From Flavonifractor sp. An82 (GTDB lineage: Bacteria; Bacillota; Clostridia; Oscillospirales; Oscillospiraceae), in NCBI RefSeq assembly GCF_002159265.1, contig NZ_NFHG01000001.1, positions 592,027-656,026 on the forward strand: 64,000 nt of DNA, given 5' to 3'. The notes beneath the pieces were generated by a model that saw nothing but the letters and a program-made list of their open reading frames with translations, was not told the origin of the DNA and made no database searches. Each line of letters opens with the position of its first letter. Position 1 is the stretch's first letter. Below are positions 36,475-43,940 of the stretch, piece after piece. Both the position numbers and the translations under genes were made by a program.

Positions 36475-37406
36475 ACTTTGCTCACTACCCTCATCAGATT
36501 ATTGAAGAACAGATCCTGCACCAGAGCCTGGCCATAGCCCCGCTCCAACAGGAAGTGGTAAAGCCGTTCATAGTCCTGGACCCCGGCCATGCCGCCGGCC
36601 AGAGGGCTGCACCCGTCCAGGTCGCCTCCCAGGGCGATGTTCCTCTCGCCCCCCAGCTCCAGCCAGTGGTCCAGATGGGCGGCGGCGGCGTCCAGATCCG
36701 CCTTCCCGCCCACAAATTCGGTAAACAGGTTGAGCCCCGCCACACCGTTGTGCTCTATTATGGCAGTAAATTGGTCGTCGGTCAAGTTCCGCGGATGAGA
36801 AAAGACCCTTCTGCTGTTGGAGTGGCTGGCAAAAAAGGGACCGGACAAGGTGTCCGCCACATCCCAGAAGCCCGGGTCGGACAGGTGGGACACATCCACC
36901 AGTACCCCCAACTGCTCCGCCTTGCGGACAAAGTCCTTTCCCTGGGCCGTCAGGCCCTTGTCGATATCCTCCACGTTGGTGCCGCCCAGGGCGTTGGCCC
37001 GGTTCCACACCGGATTCACCGCCCGGACCCCCAGGCCGTGGGCCTCCTCCAGCCGCTCCAGGGAGCAGTCCAGCACCTCCGCCCCCTCCACCGACAGGAA
37101 GGCCGCCATCTTTCCGGCGGCAAAGGCGTCCTCCGCCTCCTGCGCTGTGCGGCAGTGAGTGATCACGGCGGCGTTTTGCTCCATCTCCCGGGCAAAGAGG
37201 GCGTACTCCTTCCGGAAGATCTCCTCAAAGGACAGCCCCGGAAAGTCCTCCGGCTGGCCGAAAAGGGCAAAGAACTGGGCGTACCGCCGGTACTTCCCCG
37301 CCCGCTCCAGGTCCACATGGTAGCCGTTGCGGCCAAAGCCGCCTCCCTTCAAATGGCACATGAGCACCGTATCGCAGTGCCCATCAAAGACGTCGATCTC
37401 CGGCAA
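36462..37406 (-). CDS. Membrane-dipeptidase family (M19) metallopeptidase
   Basis: This 314-residue protein has the metal-binding N-terminal DGHCDT motif, the catalytic or metal-ligating glutamate region FLSVEGAEVL, VDVSHLSDPGFW, FFASHSNSRRV, and GGDLDGC. These match renal-dipeptidase-like enzymes that hydrolyse dipeptides. No signal peptide is visible, so it is probably cytoplasmic. It lies between yraN and thrC. Confidence 0.93.
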   Translation of the reverse strand: MPEIDVFDGHCDTVLMCHLKGGGFGRNGYHVDLERAGKYRRYAQFFALFGQPEDFPGLSFEEIFRKEYALFAREMEQNAAVITHCRTAQEAEDAFAAGKMAAFLSVEGAEVLDCSLERLEEAHGLGVRAVNPVWNRANALGGTNVEDIDKGLTAQGKDFVRKAEQLGVLVDVSHLSDPGFWDVADTLSGPFFASHSNSRRVFSHPRNLTDDQFTAIIEHNGVAGLNLFTEFVGGKADLDAAAAHLDHWLELGGERNIALGGDLDGCSPLAGGMAGVQDYERLYHFLLERGYGQALVQDLFFNNLMRVVSKVCTM

Positions 37407-37421
37407 TGCTCCCGCCTCCTT

Positions 37422-37793
37422 TTAAAACGCGTTTTCCCAGTAGTGAAACTCCGGCTCCCGGGTGGCCGTCCCCTGGGGCGCGTACAGCTCCGCCACATCG
37501 AACCGGGGCTGAAGGCCCTCCCATGGGTGCTCCGCCAGATAAAACTCCGCCGTGGTGCGCAGTTTCTGCTGCTTGCGGCGGTCCACCGCCGCCCGCCCGG
37601 GGGCGAAGGAATCGCTTTTCCTCAGCTTCACTTCTATAAAGCATAAGTACTTGTCATCTCTTGCAATCAGGTCGATCTCACCGAACCGGCAGTGGTAGCC
37701 GGCAGCAAGGATGGTGTAGCCCCGCTGCCGCAGCAGCTCAGCCGCCTTGGCCTCTCCCCACCGGCCCAGCAGCTTCGCCTCTCCCCCGCTCAC
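37422..37793 (-). CDS. YraN family (UPF0102) endonuclease-like protein
   Basis: This 123-residue protein starts MSGGEAKLLGRWGEAKAAEL and has the nuclease-like signature FGEIDLIARDDKYLCFIEVK, matching the PD-(D/E)XK fold of the YraN family. It is often next to rnhB, as here, overlapping it by four bases. The natural substrate is unknown. Confidence 0.93.
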   Translation of the reverse strand: MSGGEAKLLGRWGEAKAAELLRQRGYTILAAGYHCRFGEIDLIARDDKYLCFIEVKLRKSDSFAPGRAAVDRRKQQKLRTTAEFYLAEHPWEGLQPRFDVAELYAPQGTATREPEFHYWENAF

Positions 37794-38407
37794 GCCTGCT
37801 TCCTCCGCTTTTTCAGAAAGGTCAGCCGGTGGATGGGACAGGGACCGTACTGGTCCAGCCGCTCATAGTGGAGCTTGGTGGGATAGCCCTTGTGCTTCTC
37901 AAAGGCATATTGGGGGTACTGCGCCGCCATCTCCTCCATGTACCGGTCCCGGCTCACCTTGGCCAAAATGGAGGCCGCGGCGATAGAAGCCGACAGGGAG
38001 TCTCCCTTTACAACCGTTGCATGGGGTGTGGTGACGGCGCCCTGCTTGCCGTGGTCCCGGTTGCCGTCGATGAGGGCGAAGTCGGGCTGGATTGTCAGGC
38101 CGTCAATGGCTCGCTGCATGGCGTTCATCCGGGCGCTGAGGATATCGGTATCGTCGATCTCCTGATGGTCCACCCAGGCCACGCTCCAGGCCTGTGCCTG
38201 TTCAATGATGATATCATAAAGCCCGTTCCGCTTTTTGGGGGTCAGCTTTTTGGAGTCGTTCAGGCCGGGAATCTCCAGCTCCCGGGGCAGGATCACCGCT
38301 GCCGCGTACACCGGACCGGCCAGGGGCCCCGCCCCCGCCTCGTCGCAGCCGCACACCAGGCTATAGCCCTCCGCCCAGCAGCCCCGCTCCAGCTCCCACA
38401 GATCCAT
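37790..38407 (-). CDS. rnhB: Ribonuclease HII
   Basis: This 205-residue enzyme removes ribonucleotides from DNA and RNA in RNA-DNA hybrids. The catalytic [12 protein letters not shown] motif near residue 22 supplies two carboxylates; a further aspartate is in YDIIIEQAQAWSVAWVDHQE and another in FALIDGNRD. SASIAAASILAKVSRDRYM is the type 2 signature. It follows rbgA by 14 bases. Confidence 0.96.
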   Translation of the reverse strand: MDLWELERGCWAEGYSLVCGCDEAGAGPLAGPVYAAAVILPRELEIPGLNDSKKLTPKKRNGLYDIIIEQAQAWSVAWVDHQEIDDTDILSARMNAMQRAIDGLTIQPDFALIDGNRDHGKQGAVTTPHATVVKGDSLSASIAAASILAKVSRDRYMEEMAAQYPQYAFEKHKGYPTKLHYERLDQYGPCPIHRLTFLKKRRKQA

Positions 38408-38421
38408 ACAGGTATTCTCCT

Positions 38422-39276
38422 TTACACCTCTTCCGGTGTCTCCAAGGTAAAGTTACCCAGCTTGCCGCTGCGATACTCCTCCAGCAGCACCCGGGCCATG
38501 CGCTCGGTGTCCACCTCGCCGCCGGAGATGAGGAAGCCCCGCTTGCGGCCGCAGGCCTCCAGCAGCTCCCAGCCGGCCAGGCCGGCCTGAGGCTCCACCT
38601 TGTAACGGTCGGTGATGGCCTGGGGATAGCGGGCCCCCAGAATCTCCATCAGGTGGCAGGCCAGGGTCTCCAGGTCCATGATCTCGTCCTTCACTGCGCC
38701 GGTAAAGGCCAGGTGCATGCCGGTGGTCTCATCCTCAAACTTGGGCCACAGGATACCGGGGGTGTCCAGCAGGTCCAGGCCGGGGTCCACGTTGACCCAC
38801 TGCTTGCCCCGGGTGACGCCGGGCTTGTTGCCCGCCTTGGCGGACTTCTTCTTGGCCACCTGGTTGATAAAGGTGGACTTGCCCACGTTGGGCACCCCCA
38901 CCACCATGGCCCGCACCGGGCGGCCCACCAGGCCCTTGGCCTTCCACTGCTCGATCTTGTCCTTCAGGGCGGACTTGATGGCAGCGGAGAACTGATTGAC
39001 TCCCTTGCCGTCCCGGGCGTTGGTCTCCATGACCCACCAGCCCCGCTGGCGGAACCACTCCCCCCACACCTTGTTCATGGCGGGGTCGGCCTGGTCCGCC
39101 CGGTTGAGGATGATCAGCCGGGGCTTATCCCCCACGATCTCGTCGATGTCCGGGTTGCGGCTGGAGATGGGGATGCGGGCGTCAATGATCTCCGCTACCA
39201 GGTCTACCAGCTTCAGATCCGCCTGGATCTGCCGCCGGGTTTTTGTCATATGGCCGGGATACCATTGGATATTCAT
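38422..39276 (-). CDS. rbgA: Ribosome biogenesis GTPase RbgA/YlqF
   Basis: This 284-residue GTPase completes the 50S subunit. Its motifs are circularly permuted: G4 NRAD (58-61) precedes G1 GVPNVGKST (127-135) and G3 DTPGI, diagnostic of RbgA. The start MNIQWYPGHMTKTRRQIQAD is the family consensus. It follows rplS after a terminator and has its own promoter; the rplS-rbgA-rnhB order is conserved in Firmicutes. Confidence 0.97.
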   Translation of the reverse strand: MNIQWYPGHMTKTRRQIQADLKLVDLVAEIIDARIPISSRNPDIDEIVGDKPRLIILNRADQADPAMNKVWGEWFRQRGWWVMETNARDGKGVNQFSAAIKSALKDKIEQWKAKGLVGRPVRAMVVGVPNVGKSTFINQVAKKKSAKAGNKPGVTRGKQWVNVDPGLDLLDTPGILWPKFEDETTGMHLAFTGAVKDEIMDLETLACHLMEILGARYPQAITDRYKVEPQAGLAGWELLEACGRKRGFLISGGEVDTERMARVLLEEYRSGKLGNFTLETPEEV

Positions 39277-39329
39277 ACTCCCGCCTCCTCGATCCGGCCC
39301 CCATGGCAGGGGCCTGCATTTTACCCTTC

Positions 39330-39358
39330 ATTATACACAAGATATAGTAGTTTGAAAA
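39330..39358 (-). promoter_or_regulatory. Likely promoter for the rbgA operon
   Basis: A perfect TATAAT lies 17 bases after a weak -35 (TTTTCA) on the minus strand, just after the rplS terminator and about 50 bases before rbgA. Confidence 0.6.
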
Positions 39359-39372
39359 GAGCCAACCCGCAT

Positions 39373-39410
39373 AAAAAAAGGAGAGAGGCACACTGCCTCT
39401 CTCCTTTTTT
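39373..39410 (-). terminator. rplS terminator
   Basis: An 11-pair stem (GGAGAGAGGCA type, near-perfect) is flanked by T-runs on both strands (AAAAAAA on one side, TTTTTT on the other). It would terminate rplS transcription on the minus strand and could act in both directions. Confidence 0.92.
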
Positions 39411-39427
39411 CGGACAAATGAATACGC

Positions 39428-39769
39428 TTAGATGCGCTCCTTGACCTTGGCGCTCTTGCCCACGCGGTCGCGCAGGTAATACAGCTTGGCGCGGCGCACC
39501 TTACCCTTGCGGACGATCTCGATCTTGTCCACAGCGGGAGCGTGGATGGGGAAGACCTTCTCCACACCGACGCCGTAGGACACGCGGCGAACGGTGATGG
39601 TCTCCTCGATGCCGCCGTGCTTCTTGGCGATGACGGTGCCCTCGAAGACCTGGATACGCTCACGGTTGCCTTCCTTGATGTGCACGTGCACACGGACGGT
39701 GTCGCCCACGTTGGCCACGGGGGGCTCAGCCTTCTGATACTTGGCGCTGAAAGCCTGCATAAGATCCAT
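39428..39769 (-). CDS. rplS: Large ribosomal subunit protein L19
   Basis: This 113-residue protein starts [20 protein letters not shown], with [20 protein letters not shown] and [20 protein letters not shown] as the L19 core and a basic C-terminus ([14 protein letters not shown]). AGGAGG lies upstream. It is flanked by a consensus-like promoter and a strong terminator, so it is transcribed alone. Confidence 0.97.
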   Translation of the reverse strand: MDLMQAFSAKYQKAEPPVANVGDTVRVHVHIKEGNRERIQVFEGTVIAKKHGGIEETITVRRVSYGVGVEKVFPIHAPAVDKIEIVRKGKVRRAKLYYLRDRVGKSAKVKERI

Positions 39770-39861
39770 TTGATTTTCCTCCTGTTAATAGGCGTTCGTT
39801 CCGGCCCTGTTACGCCGTCTCTCCCGACGGCAGCCGCAGAGGACCGCCCTTTGATTGAGTC
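39770..39861 (-). promoter_or_regulatory. rplS 5' leader, possible L19 autoregulatory element
   Basis: Between the predicted start site and rplS lie about 90 transcribed bases with a GC-rich hairpin (CCGTC, loop, GACGG). An L19 leader family is known upstream of rplS in Firmicutes. I cannot confirm a match to its consensus from reading alone. Confidence 0.3.
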
Positions 39862-39867
39862 CGAGAT

Positions 39868-39896
39868 AGTATATCATGCTCTGTTGAGAAATGCAA
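39868..39896 (-). promoter_or_regulatory. SigmaA-type promoter for rplS
   Basis: TTGCAT, 17 bases, TATACT on the minus strand, immediately after the spoIVFB-like gene. Confidence 0.78.
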
Positions 39897-39905
39897 GCAG
39901 AATTT

Positions 39906-40481
39906 TCATTTTTTCCTCCGAATGGGGGCGGCCAGCAGCCACAGGGCCATCAGGGGCAGGGTCAGGTTGTACTCCCCCGCCCGCCACAGCAGCAAAGCCC
40001 CCATTGCCAGCCCCATGGACAGCCCGGCGGAGAGCACCCTCACCGCCGGTTCCGCCCAGTCTCCGTGTCCTGCCAGCTCCAGCAGGCACCCCAGGGCCCG
40101 ACCCCCGTCCAGCGGTCCCACCGGCAGCAGATTGAAGAGCCCCAGGGCCAGATGGATGCCGGCAAAGCAGTACCACCTCTCCCCCAGCCCGGCACACAGT
40201 CCGGCACACAGCAGATTGACCGCCGGCCCGGCCAGGGCGGCGGCCAGCTCCCGGGCGGGGCCCAGGGGAAACCGGGCGGACAGGACCATCTCGGCCCCCA
40301 CGCAGGTGATGTTCAGCCGGGACACCCGGCCGCCCAGCAGATGGATGGCGACGTAGTGGCCCAGCTCGTGAAGGGCACAGGCCGCCAGCACCTGAGGTAC
40401 CATGCCGCTGCTGTCCAGATAGTACAGCAGGGCCCACAGCAGCAGGGCCCCCGCCGCGATCTCCCCACGCCTCCATCTCAT
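39906..40481 (-). CDS. SpoIVFB-like site-2 protease
   Basis: This 191-residue membrane metalloprotease has HELGH at 38-42 and NLLPVGPLDGGR at 118-129, with five to six hydrophobic segments. It directly follows an M23-domain membrane protein without a gap. This is the SpoIVFA-SpoIVFB arrangement, in which the protease cleaves pro-sigmaK in the outer forespore membrane. It lacks the C-terminal CBS domain of Bacillus SpoIVFB. The sporulation role is inferred from order and motifs. Confidence 0.85.
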   Translation of the reverse strand: MRWRRGEIAAGALLLWALLYYLDSSGMVPQVLAACALHELGHYVAIHLLGGRVSRLNITCVGAEMVLSARFPLGPARELAAALAGPAVNLLCAGLCAGLGERWYCFAGIHLALGLFNLLPVGPLDGGRALGCLLELAGHGDWAEPAVRVLSAGLSMGLAMGALLLWRAGEYNLTLPLMALWLLAAPIRRKK

Positions 40482-41465
40482 TCAGCTGGTCTCAATATAA
40501 TAGATGGGGTTGATGCGCACGCCGTTGTACTTGAGCTCCAGGTGCAGGTGGGGCCCGGTGGTGTTGCCGGTATCCCCGGACAGGGCCACCGTCTCCCCCG
40601 CCTTGACTTCCTGGCCCTGGTGGACCAGAAGCTGGCTGCAATGGGCGTAAAAGCTCTTCACCCCGTTGGCGTGGCTGAGCTGGAGGTAGAGACCGTACTC
40701 CGGCGAGTCCCCGATGTAGTCCACGGTGCCGTCGGCAAACGCGCCCACCGCCGTGCCGGTGTTCACCGCCAGGTCCACCCCGTTATGGAACTTCTCCTCC
40801 CCGTCCACAGGGTGCTCCCGCCAGCCGAAGGGGGAGGTCAGTACCCCCATCACCGGGCTTACCGTCTCCTCCAGGTCCAGCCGGTACTTGTCCATGGAGG
40901 TGTTTTCCGGCAGGGCGGGGCCGTTATAGTCCACGTGCTCCACCTCCGGCTCCGGGGTGGGGGTGGGCTCCGGCGTCACCTCCGGCTCCGGAACGGTTGT
41001 GGTCTCCGGCACTTCCAGAGCCTCCAGAGCGGAGCCCAGCAGCCCCGCCTTCCCCTGGCCGGGGAAGCCGCTGAGGTAGGAGACCTGAGCAGTGTACAGC
41101 TCGTTCTCCCCTGCCGTTCCCCCCGTCTCTCCGGCGCCGAACACCTCCGTCCACAGCCCGTTCAGGGTCTCTGCCATGGGCTTACCGTCGGAGATGGACC
41201 GGCCCAGGTCGGCAAAGACCGCCTCAAAATCCGTATCCCCCCGCAGCAGGGTCAAAACCTGGGTCCGCAGACCGGCGATCCGCTCCGGAAAGACCCCCTT
41301 TCCGATAAACACTGCCAAAAACAGGGCCAGACACACCGTAAGCTGAATGATCCGCCGCTTTTCCCGGGGCCCCAGCACCGTTTTGGCGTTTTTCCTTCCA
41401 GGCCGCTGTGTTCCTCTGTTGATGCCCGCGCTTCGCCGGGCGCTACGCTGCTCCGTCATTCCCAT
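40482..41465 (-). CDS. M23 (LytM) family peptidase, SpoIVFA-like
   Basis: This protein of about 327 residues has a basic N-terminal tail, one membrane anchor (IIQLTVCLALFLAVFIGKGV), a proline/glutamate/threonine linker (TTVPEPEVTPEPTPTPEPEV) and a C-terminal M23 domain. The metal ligands appear intact: HNGVD (His and Asp) and GPHLHLEL (His). Bacillus SpoIVFA also has a LytM-like domain but inhibits SpoIVFB rather than cutting wall. The start could be ATG 41477, 41465 or 41459. It is cotranscribed with the SpoIVFB-like gene. Confidence 0.82.
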   Translation of the reverse strand: MGMTEQRSARRSAGINRGTQRPGRKNAKTVLGPREKRRIIQLTVCLALFLAVFIGKGVFPERIAGLRTQVLTLLRGDTDFEAVFADLGRSISDGKPMAETLNGLWTEVFGAGETGGTAGENELYTAQVSYLSGFPGQGKAGLLGSALEALEVPETTTVPEPEVTPEPTPTPEPEVEHVDYNGPALPENTSMDKYRLDLEETVSPVMGVLTSPFGWREHPVDGEEKFHNGVDLAVNTGTAVGAFADGTVDYIGDSPEYGLYLQLSHANGVKSFYAHCSQLLVHQGQEVKAGETVALSGDTGNTTGPHLHLELKYNGVRINPIYYIETS

Positions 41466-41545
41466 GCCGGCCCGCATCCCTTCTGTATGAGTGTGGGCTA
41501 TCTATATGCATGGGAGGGCCGGCTTATGCGGACAAACCGTTCTTT

Positions 41546-42817
41546 TTAATCCTGCGGGCCCATAATAGCGTCCCAGTACCGCTTGGCGGCCTGTTCCACC
41601 TTGTTGTCGCCGTACTGATAATAATGGGTCCCCGCCAGGGCGTCGGGCAGATACTGCTGGCGCACCCAGTGGTTGGGGAAATCGTGAGGGTACAGATACC
41701 CCTGGTCCCGCTCCATCCCCGCCGAATCAGCGTGGACGTTCTGGAGGTGCCGGGGGTAGTCCCCTGTCTTGCCCTTGCGGACGTCGGCCTGGGCGGCGGC
41801 AATGGCCTTGTACACCGAGTTGGACTTGGGGGCGGTGGCCAGCAGAATGGCCGCCTGGGCCAGGGGCAGCCGGGCCTCAGGCAGGCCCAGCTGGAGGGCG
41901 TTGTCCACCAGGGCCTTGACGATGAGGGCGGCCTGGGGATAGGCCATGCCCACGTCCTCGCTGGCCGAGCACAGCAGCCGCCGGATGGCGGTGATCAGGT
42001 CCCCCGCCTCCAGCAGCCGGGCCAGATAGTGACAGGCGGCGTCCGGGTCGGAGCCCCGCAGGGACTTCATCAGGGCGGAGGCGATGTCGTAGTGGTCGTC
42101 CCCCTCCCGGTCGTACCGCATGGCGGAGCGCTGGGCCACCGTCTGGGCGTCGGCCAGGCTGACAAGGAGTTTCCCTTGCTCACGCTTGGCGGAGTTGAGG
42201 AGCAGCTCCACGGCGTTCATAGCCTTGCGCACGTCGCCTCCGCAGGCGGAGGCGATGTGCTCCTTCACGCCGGCCTCGCACACCACCTCCCCTTCCAGCC
42301 GCTCCCCCATGAGGCGGATGCCCCGCTCCACGGCGGGCAGCACGTCGGCGGCGGTGAGAGGCTTGAACTCAAAGACGCTGGAGCGGCTGAGCACCGCGTT
42401 GTAGACATAGAAGTAAGGATTCTCCGTGGTGGAGGCGATGAGGGTGATCTTGCCGTTCTCCATGAACTCCAGCAGGGACTGCTGCTGCTTCTTGTTAAAG
42501 TACTGGATCTCGTCCAGATAGAGCAGCACCCCGTCGGGGGCCAGCATGGTGCCGATCTGACCCATGATGTCCTTGATGTCGGAGATGGAGGCGGTGGTGG
42601 CGTTGAGCCGGTGGAGGGGCCGGTTGGTCCGCTTGGCGATGATGTTGGCCACGGTGGTCTTGCCGGTGCCCGAAGGGCCGTAAAACACCAGATTGGGGAT
42701 GGTACCCCCCTCAATGATCCGCCGCAGCAGGCCGTTGGGCCCTAAAATATGCTGCTGGCCCACCACCTCGTCCAAAGTCTGAGGCCGGATCTCGTCCGCC
42801 AAAGGCCGGTATGTCAT
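41546..42817 (-). CDS. rarA: Replication-associated recombination protein A (RarA/MgsA)
   Basis: This 423-residue AAA+ ATPase acts at stalled forks. It starts MTYRPLADEIRPQTLDEVVG at ATG 42817 with AGGGGG upstream. Walker A GPSGTGKT (47-54), Walker B LLYLDEIQYFNKKQQQ, sensor 1 ASTTENPYFYVYNAVLSR, and the C-terminal MgsA domain (GSDPDAACHYLARLLEAGD) are present. It is preceded by the terminator of the SLH gene; no own promoter was recognised. Confidence 0.96.
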   Translation of the reverse strand: MTYRPLADEIRPQTLDEVVGQQHILGPNGLLRRIIEGGTIPNLVFYGPSGTGKTTVANIIAKRTNRPLHRLNATTASISDIKDIMGQIGTMLAPDGVLLYLDEIQYFNKKQQQSLLEFMENGKITLIASTTENPYFYVYNAVLSRSSVFEFKPLTAADVLPAVERGIRLMGERLEGEVVCEAGVKEHIASACGGDVRKAMNAVELLLNSAKREQGKLLVSLADAQTVAQRSAMRYDREGDDHYDIASALMKSLRGSDPDAACHYLARLLEAGDLITAIRRLLCSASEDVGMAYPQAALIVKALVDNALQLGLPEARLPLAQAAILLATAPKSNSVYKAIAAAQADVRKGKTGDYPRHLQNVHADSAGMERDQGYLYPHDFPNHWVRQQYLPDALAGTHYYQYGDNKVEQAAKRYWDAIMGPQD

Positions 42818-42835
42818 GGGATCAACCCCCTGTCG

Positions 42836-42868
42836 CAAAAAATGGAGCGGAATTTCTTCCGCTCCATT
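42836..42868 (-). terminator. Terminator of the SLH-domain gene
   Basis: A perfect 12-pair stem (AATGGAGCGGAA and complement, four-base loop) is followed by TTTTTT on the minus strand. It starts about 30 bases after the SLH stop and ends 19 bases before rarA. Confidence 0.92.
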
Positions 42869-42898
42869 GTAACACATGTTCGATTGTTCGTAAAGGGC

Positions 42899-43669
42899 TC
42901 ACAGGTCGGCTACATTCTGATTGGCCCGGCTCACCGGCGCGTTGGCGTACAGCCGCAGCAGGGTGAGCACCGCCTGCTCCCGGGTGTAGGTGCCCTGAGG
43001 ATCAAAGGCTCCGCCGGTACCCTGCATTACCTTCAGCTCCACCACCGAAGCCACATCCTTCTTGGCCCAGTCCGCCACCAGCTTCATGTCAGAGAGCTTG
43101 GAGGTGGTGCTGGCGGTATACGTCCCGCCGTAGACCTGATAGCAGCGCATGAGCATGGCCGCCGCTTCCTGGCGGGTAATGGGGCTGTCCGGGTCAAAGA
43201 TGGTATCGCTGCGGCCGTTGATGATGCCCAGGGCATAGGCCGTGTTGCCGTAGCCCCGCTCCTCAGGGACAGCCAGATCAGAAAAGCTGCCCCAGGCGCC
43301 GCAGAAGGTGTTCCACCAGCTGGGGGCCGCCCCGAAAGGCTTGCCGTTGCGGTCGGTGCTGACGGAGCAGAACCGGCTGACAAAGGAGCTGTCGCTGGAG
43401 TAGCCGTACTGGAAGGCCAGGAAATGGACCACCATCTGGGCAAACTCGATGCGGGTCACCGGGTTTCTCCAGTGGGTCTGAAGGCTGCGGGGCACCATGC
43501 CCAGCACGATGGCCTGCTTGACCTCGTCATAGGCCCAGGGGGACGGAACGTCATCGGGCAGGATCACCGCGTCGCCGTCGGCGTTGCTCTGGCTGCCTAC
43601 CGCCGCCGCACCCGACACGCCGCCCACCATCAGACAGATTGCCAGTATCATTGCCAAAAAACGCTTCAA
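42899..43669 (-). CDS. S-layer homology domain protein, exported
   Basis: This protein of about 256 residues begins at TTG 43669 behind AGAGGA (LKRFLAMILAICLMVGGVSG, a clear signal peptide). SLH-type repeats follow: SPWAYDEVKQAIVLGMVPRS, RIEFAQMVVHFLA, YGNTAYALGIINGRSDTIFD, ITRQEAAAMLMRCY, and a last one ending TYTREQAVLTLLRLY. SLH domains bind pyruvylated wall polymers. It has no other domain, so it may be a small wall-associated protein. The TTG start is supported by the promoter at 43703-43731. Confidence 0.87.
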   Translation of the reverse strand: MKRFLAMILAICLMVGGVSGAAAVGSQSNADGDAVILPDDVPSPWAYDEVKQAIVLGMVPRSLQTHWRNPVTRIEFAQMVVHFLAFQYGYSSDSSFVSRFCSVSTDRNGKPFGAAPSWWNTFCGAWGSFSDLAVPEERGYGNTAYALGIINGRSDTIFDPDSPITRQEAAAMLMRCYQVYGGTYTASTTSKLSDMKLVADWAKKDVASVVELKVMQGTGGAFDPQGTYTREQAVLTLLRLYANAPVSRANQNVADL

Positions 43670-43702
43670 ATCCCTCAGTCCTCTCCGTTTCTGCTTTGAT
43701 TC

Positions 43703-43731
43703 ATCATACCATGGCCGCCCCCGTCCGTCAA
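43703..43731 (-). promoter_or_regulatory. SigmaA-type promoter for the SLH gene
   Basis: TTGACG, 17 bases, TATGAT on the minus strand, giving a start site roughly 27 bases before the TTG codon. Confidence 0.78.
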
Positions 43732-43778
43732 GCAAGGCAGACTGGGCGGCAGGCTGCAAAAAACTTCCTGCCGAAGGA

Positions 43779-43872
43779 TTCGGAGGGAAAGATAGTGTGA
43801 AAGAAAACCGTCAGGGTTGTCTTTCGCGTCCAGTCAAACACGTTTTGAACCTTTTTAAAGGTTCAAAACGTG
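43779..43872 (+). repeat. Two-hairpin intergenic repeat element, copy B
   Basis: The first 51 bases (43779-43829) are identical to the reverse complement of 14311-14361. Hairpin 1 is at 43795-43829. After a nine-base linker a perfect 16-pair hairpin occupies 43839-43872. Compared with copy A the second stem changes A-T to C-G and T-A to G-C at matching positions, so pairing is kept although sequence is not. Here the element is antisense to glyA and the SLH gene, opposite to the situation of copy A. Confidence 0.8.
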
Positions 43873-43927
43873 CCCCAGCTTGTCGAAAAGTCTTTTCGAC
43901 AAGCTGGGGCGCACCGCATAATTGCGG
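43872..43927 (-). other. Perfect 19-bp hairpin and a smaller hairpin downstream of glyA
   Basis: GCCCCAGCTTGTCGAAAAG (43872-43890) and its exact complement (43892-43910) are separated by one base. A five-pair hairpin (CCGCA, TAAT, TGCGG) follows at 43914-43927, nearer the glyA stop at 43941. No T-run is present, so if this ends glyA transcripts it does so without a standard tract. Confidence 0.7.
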
Positions 43928-43940
43928 CACGCCCGGTGCA

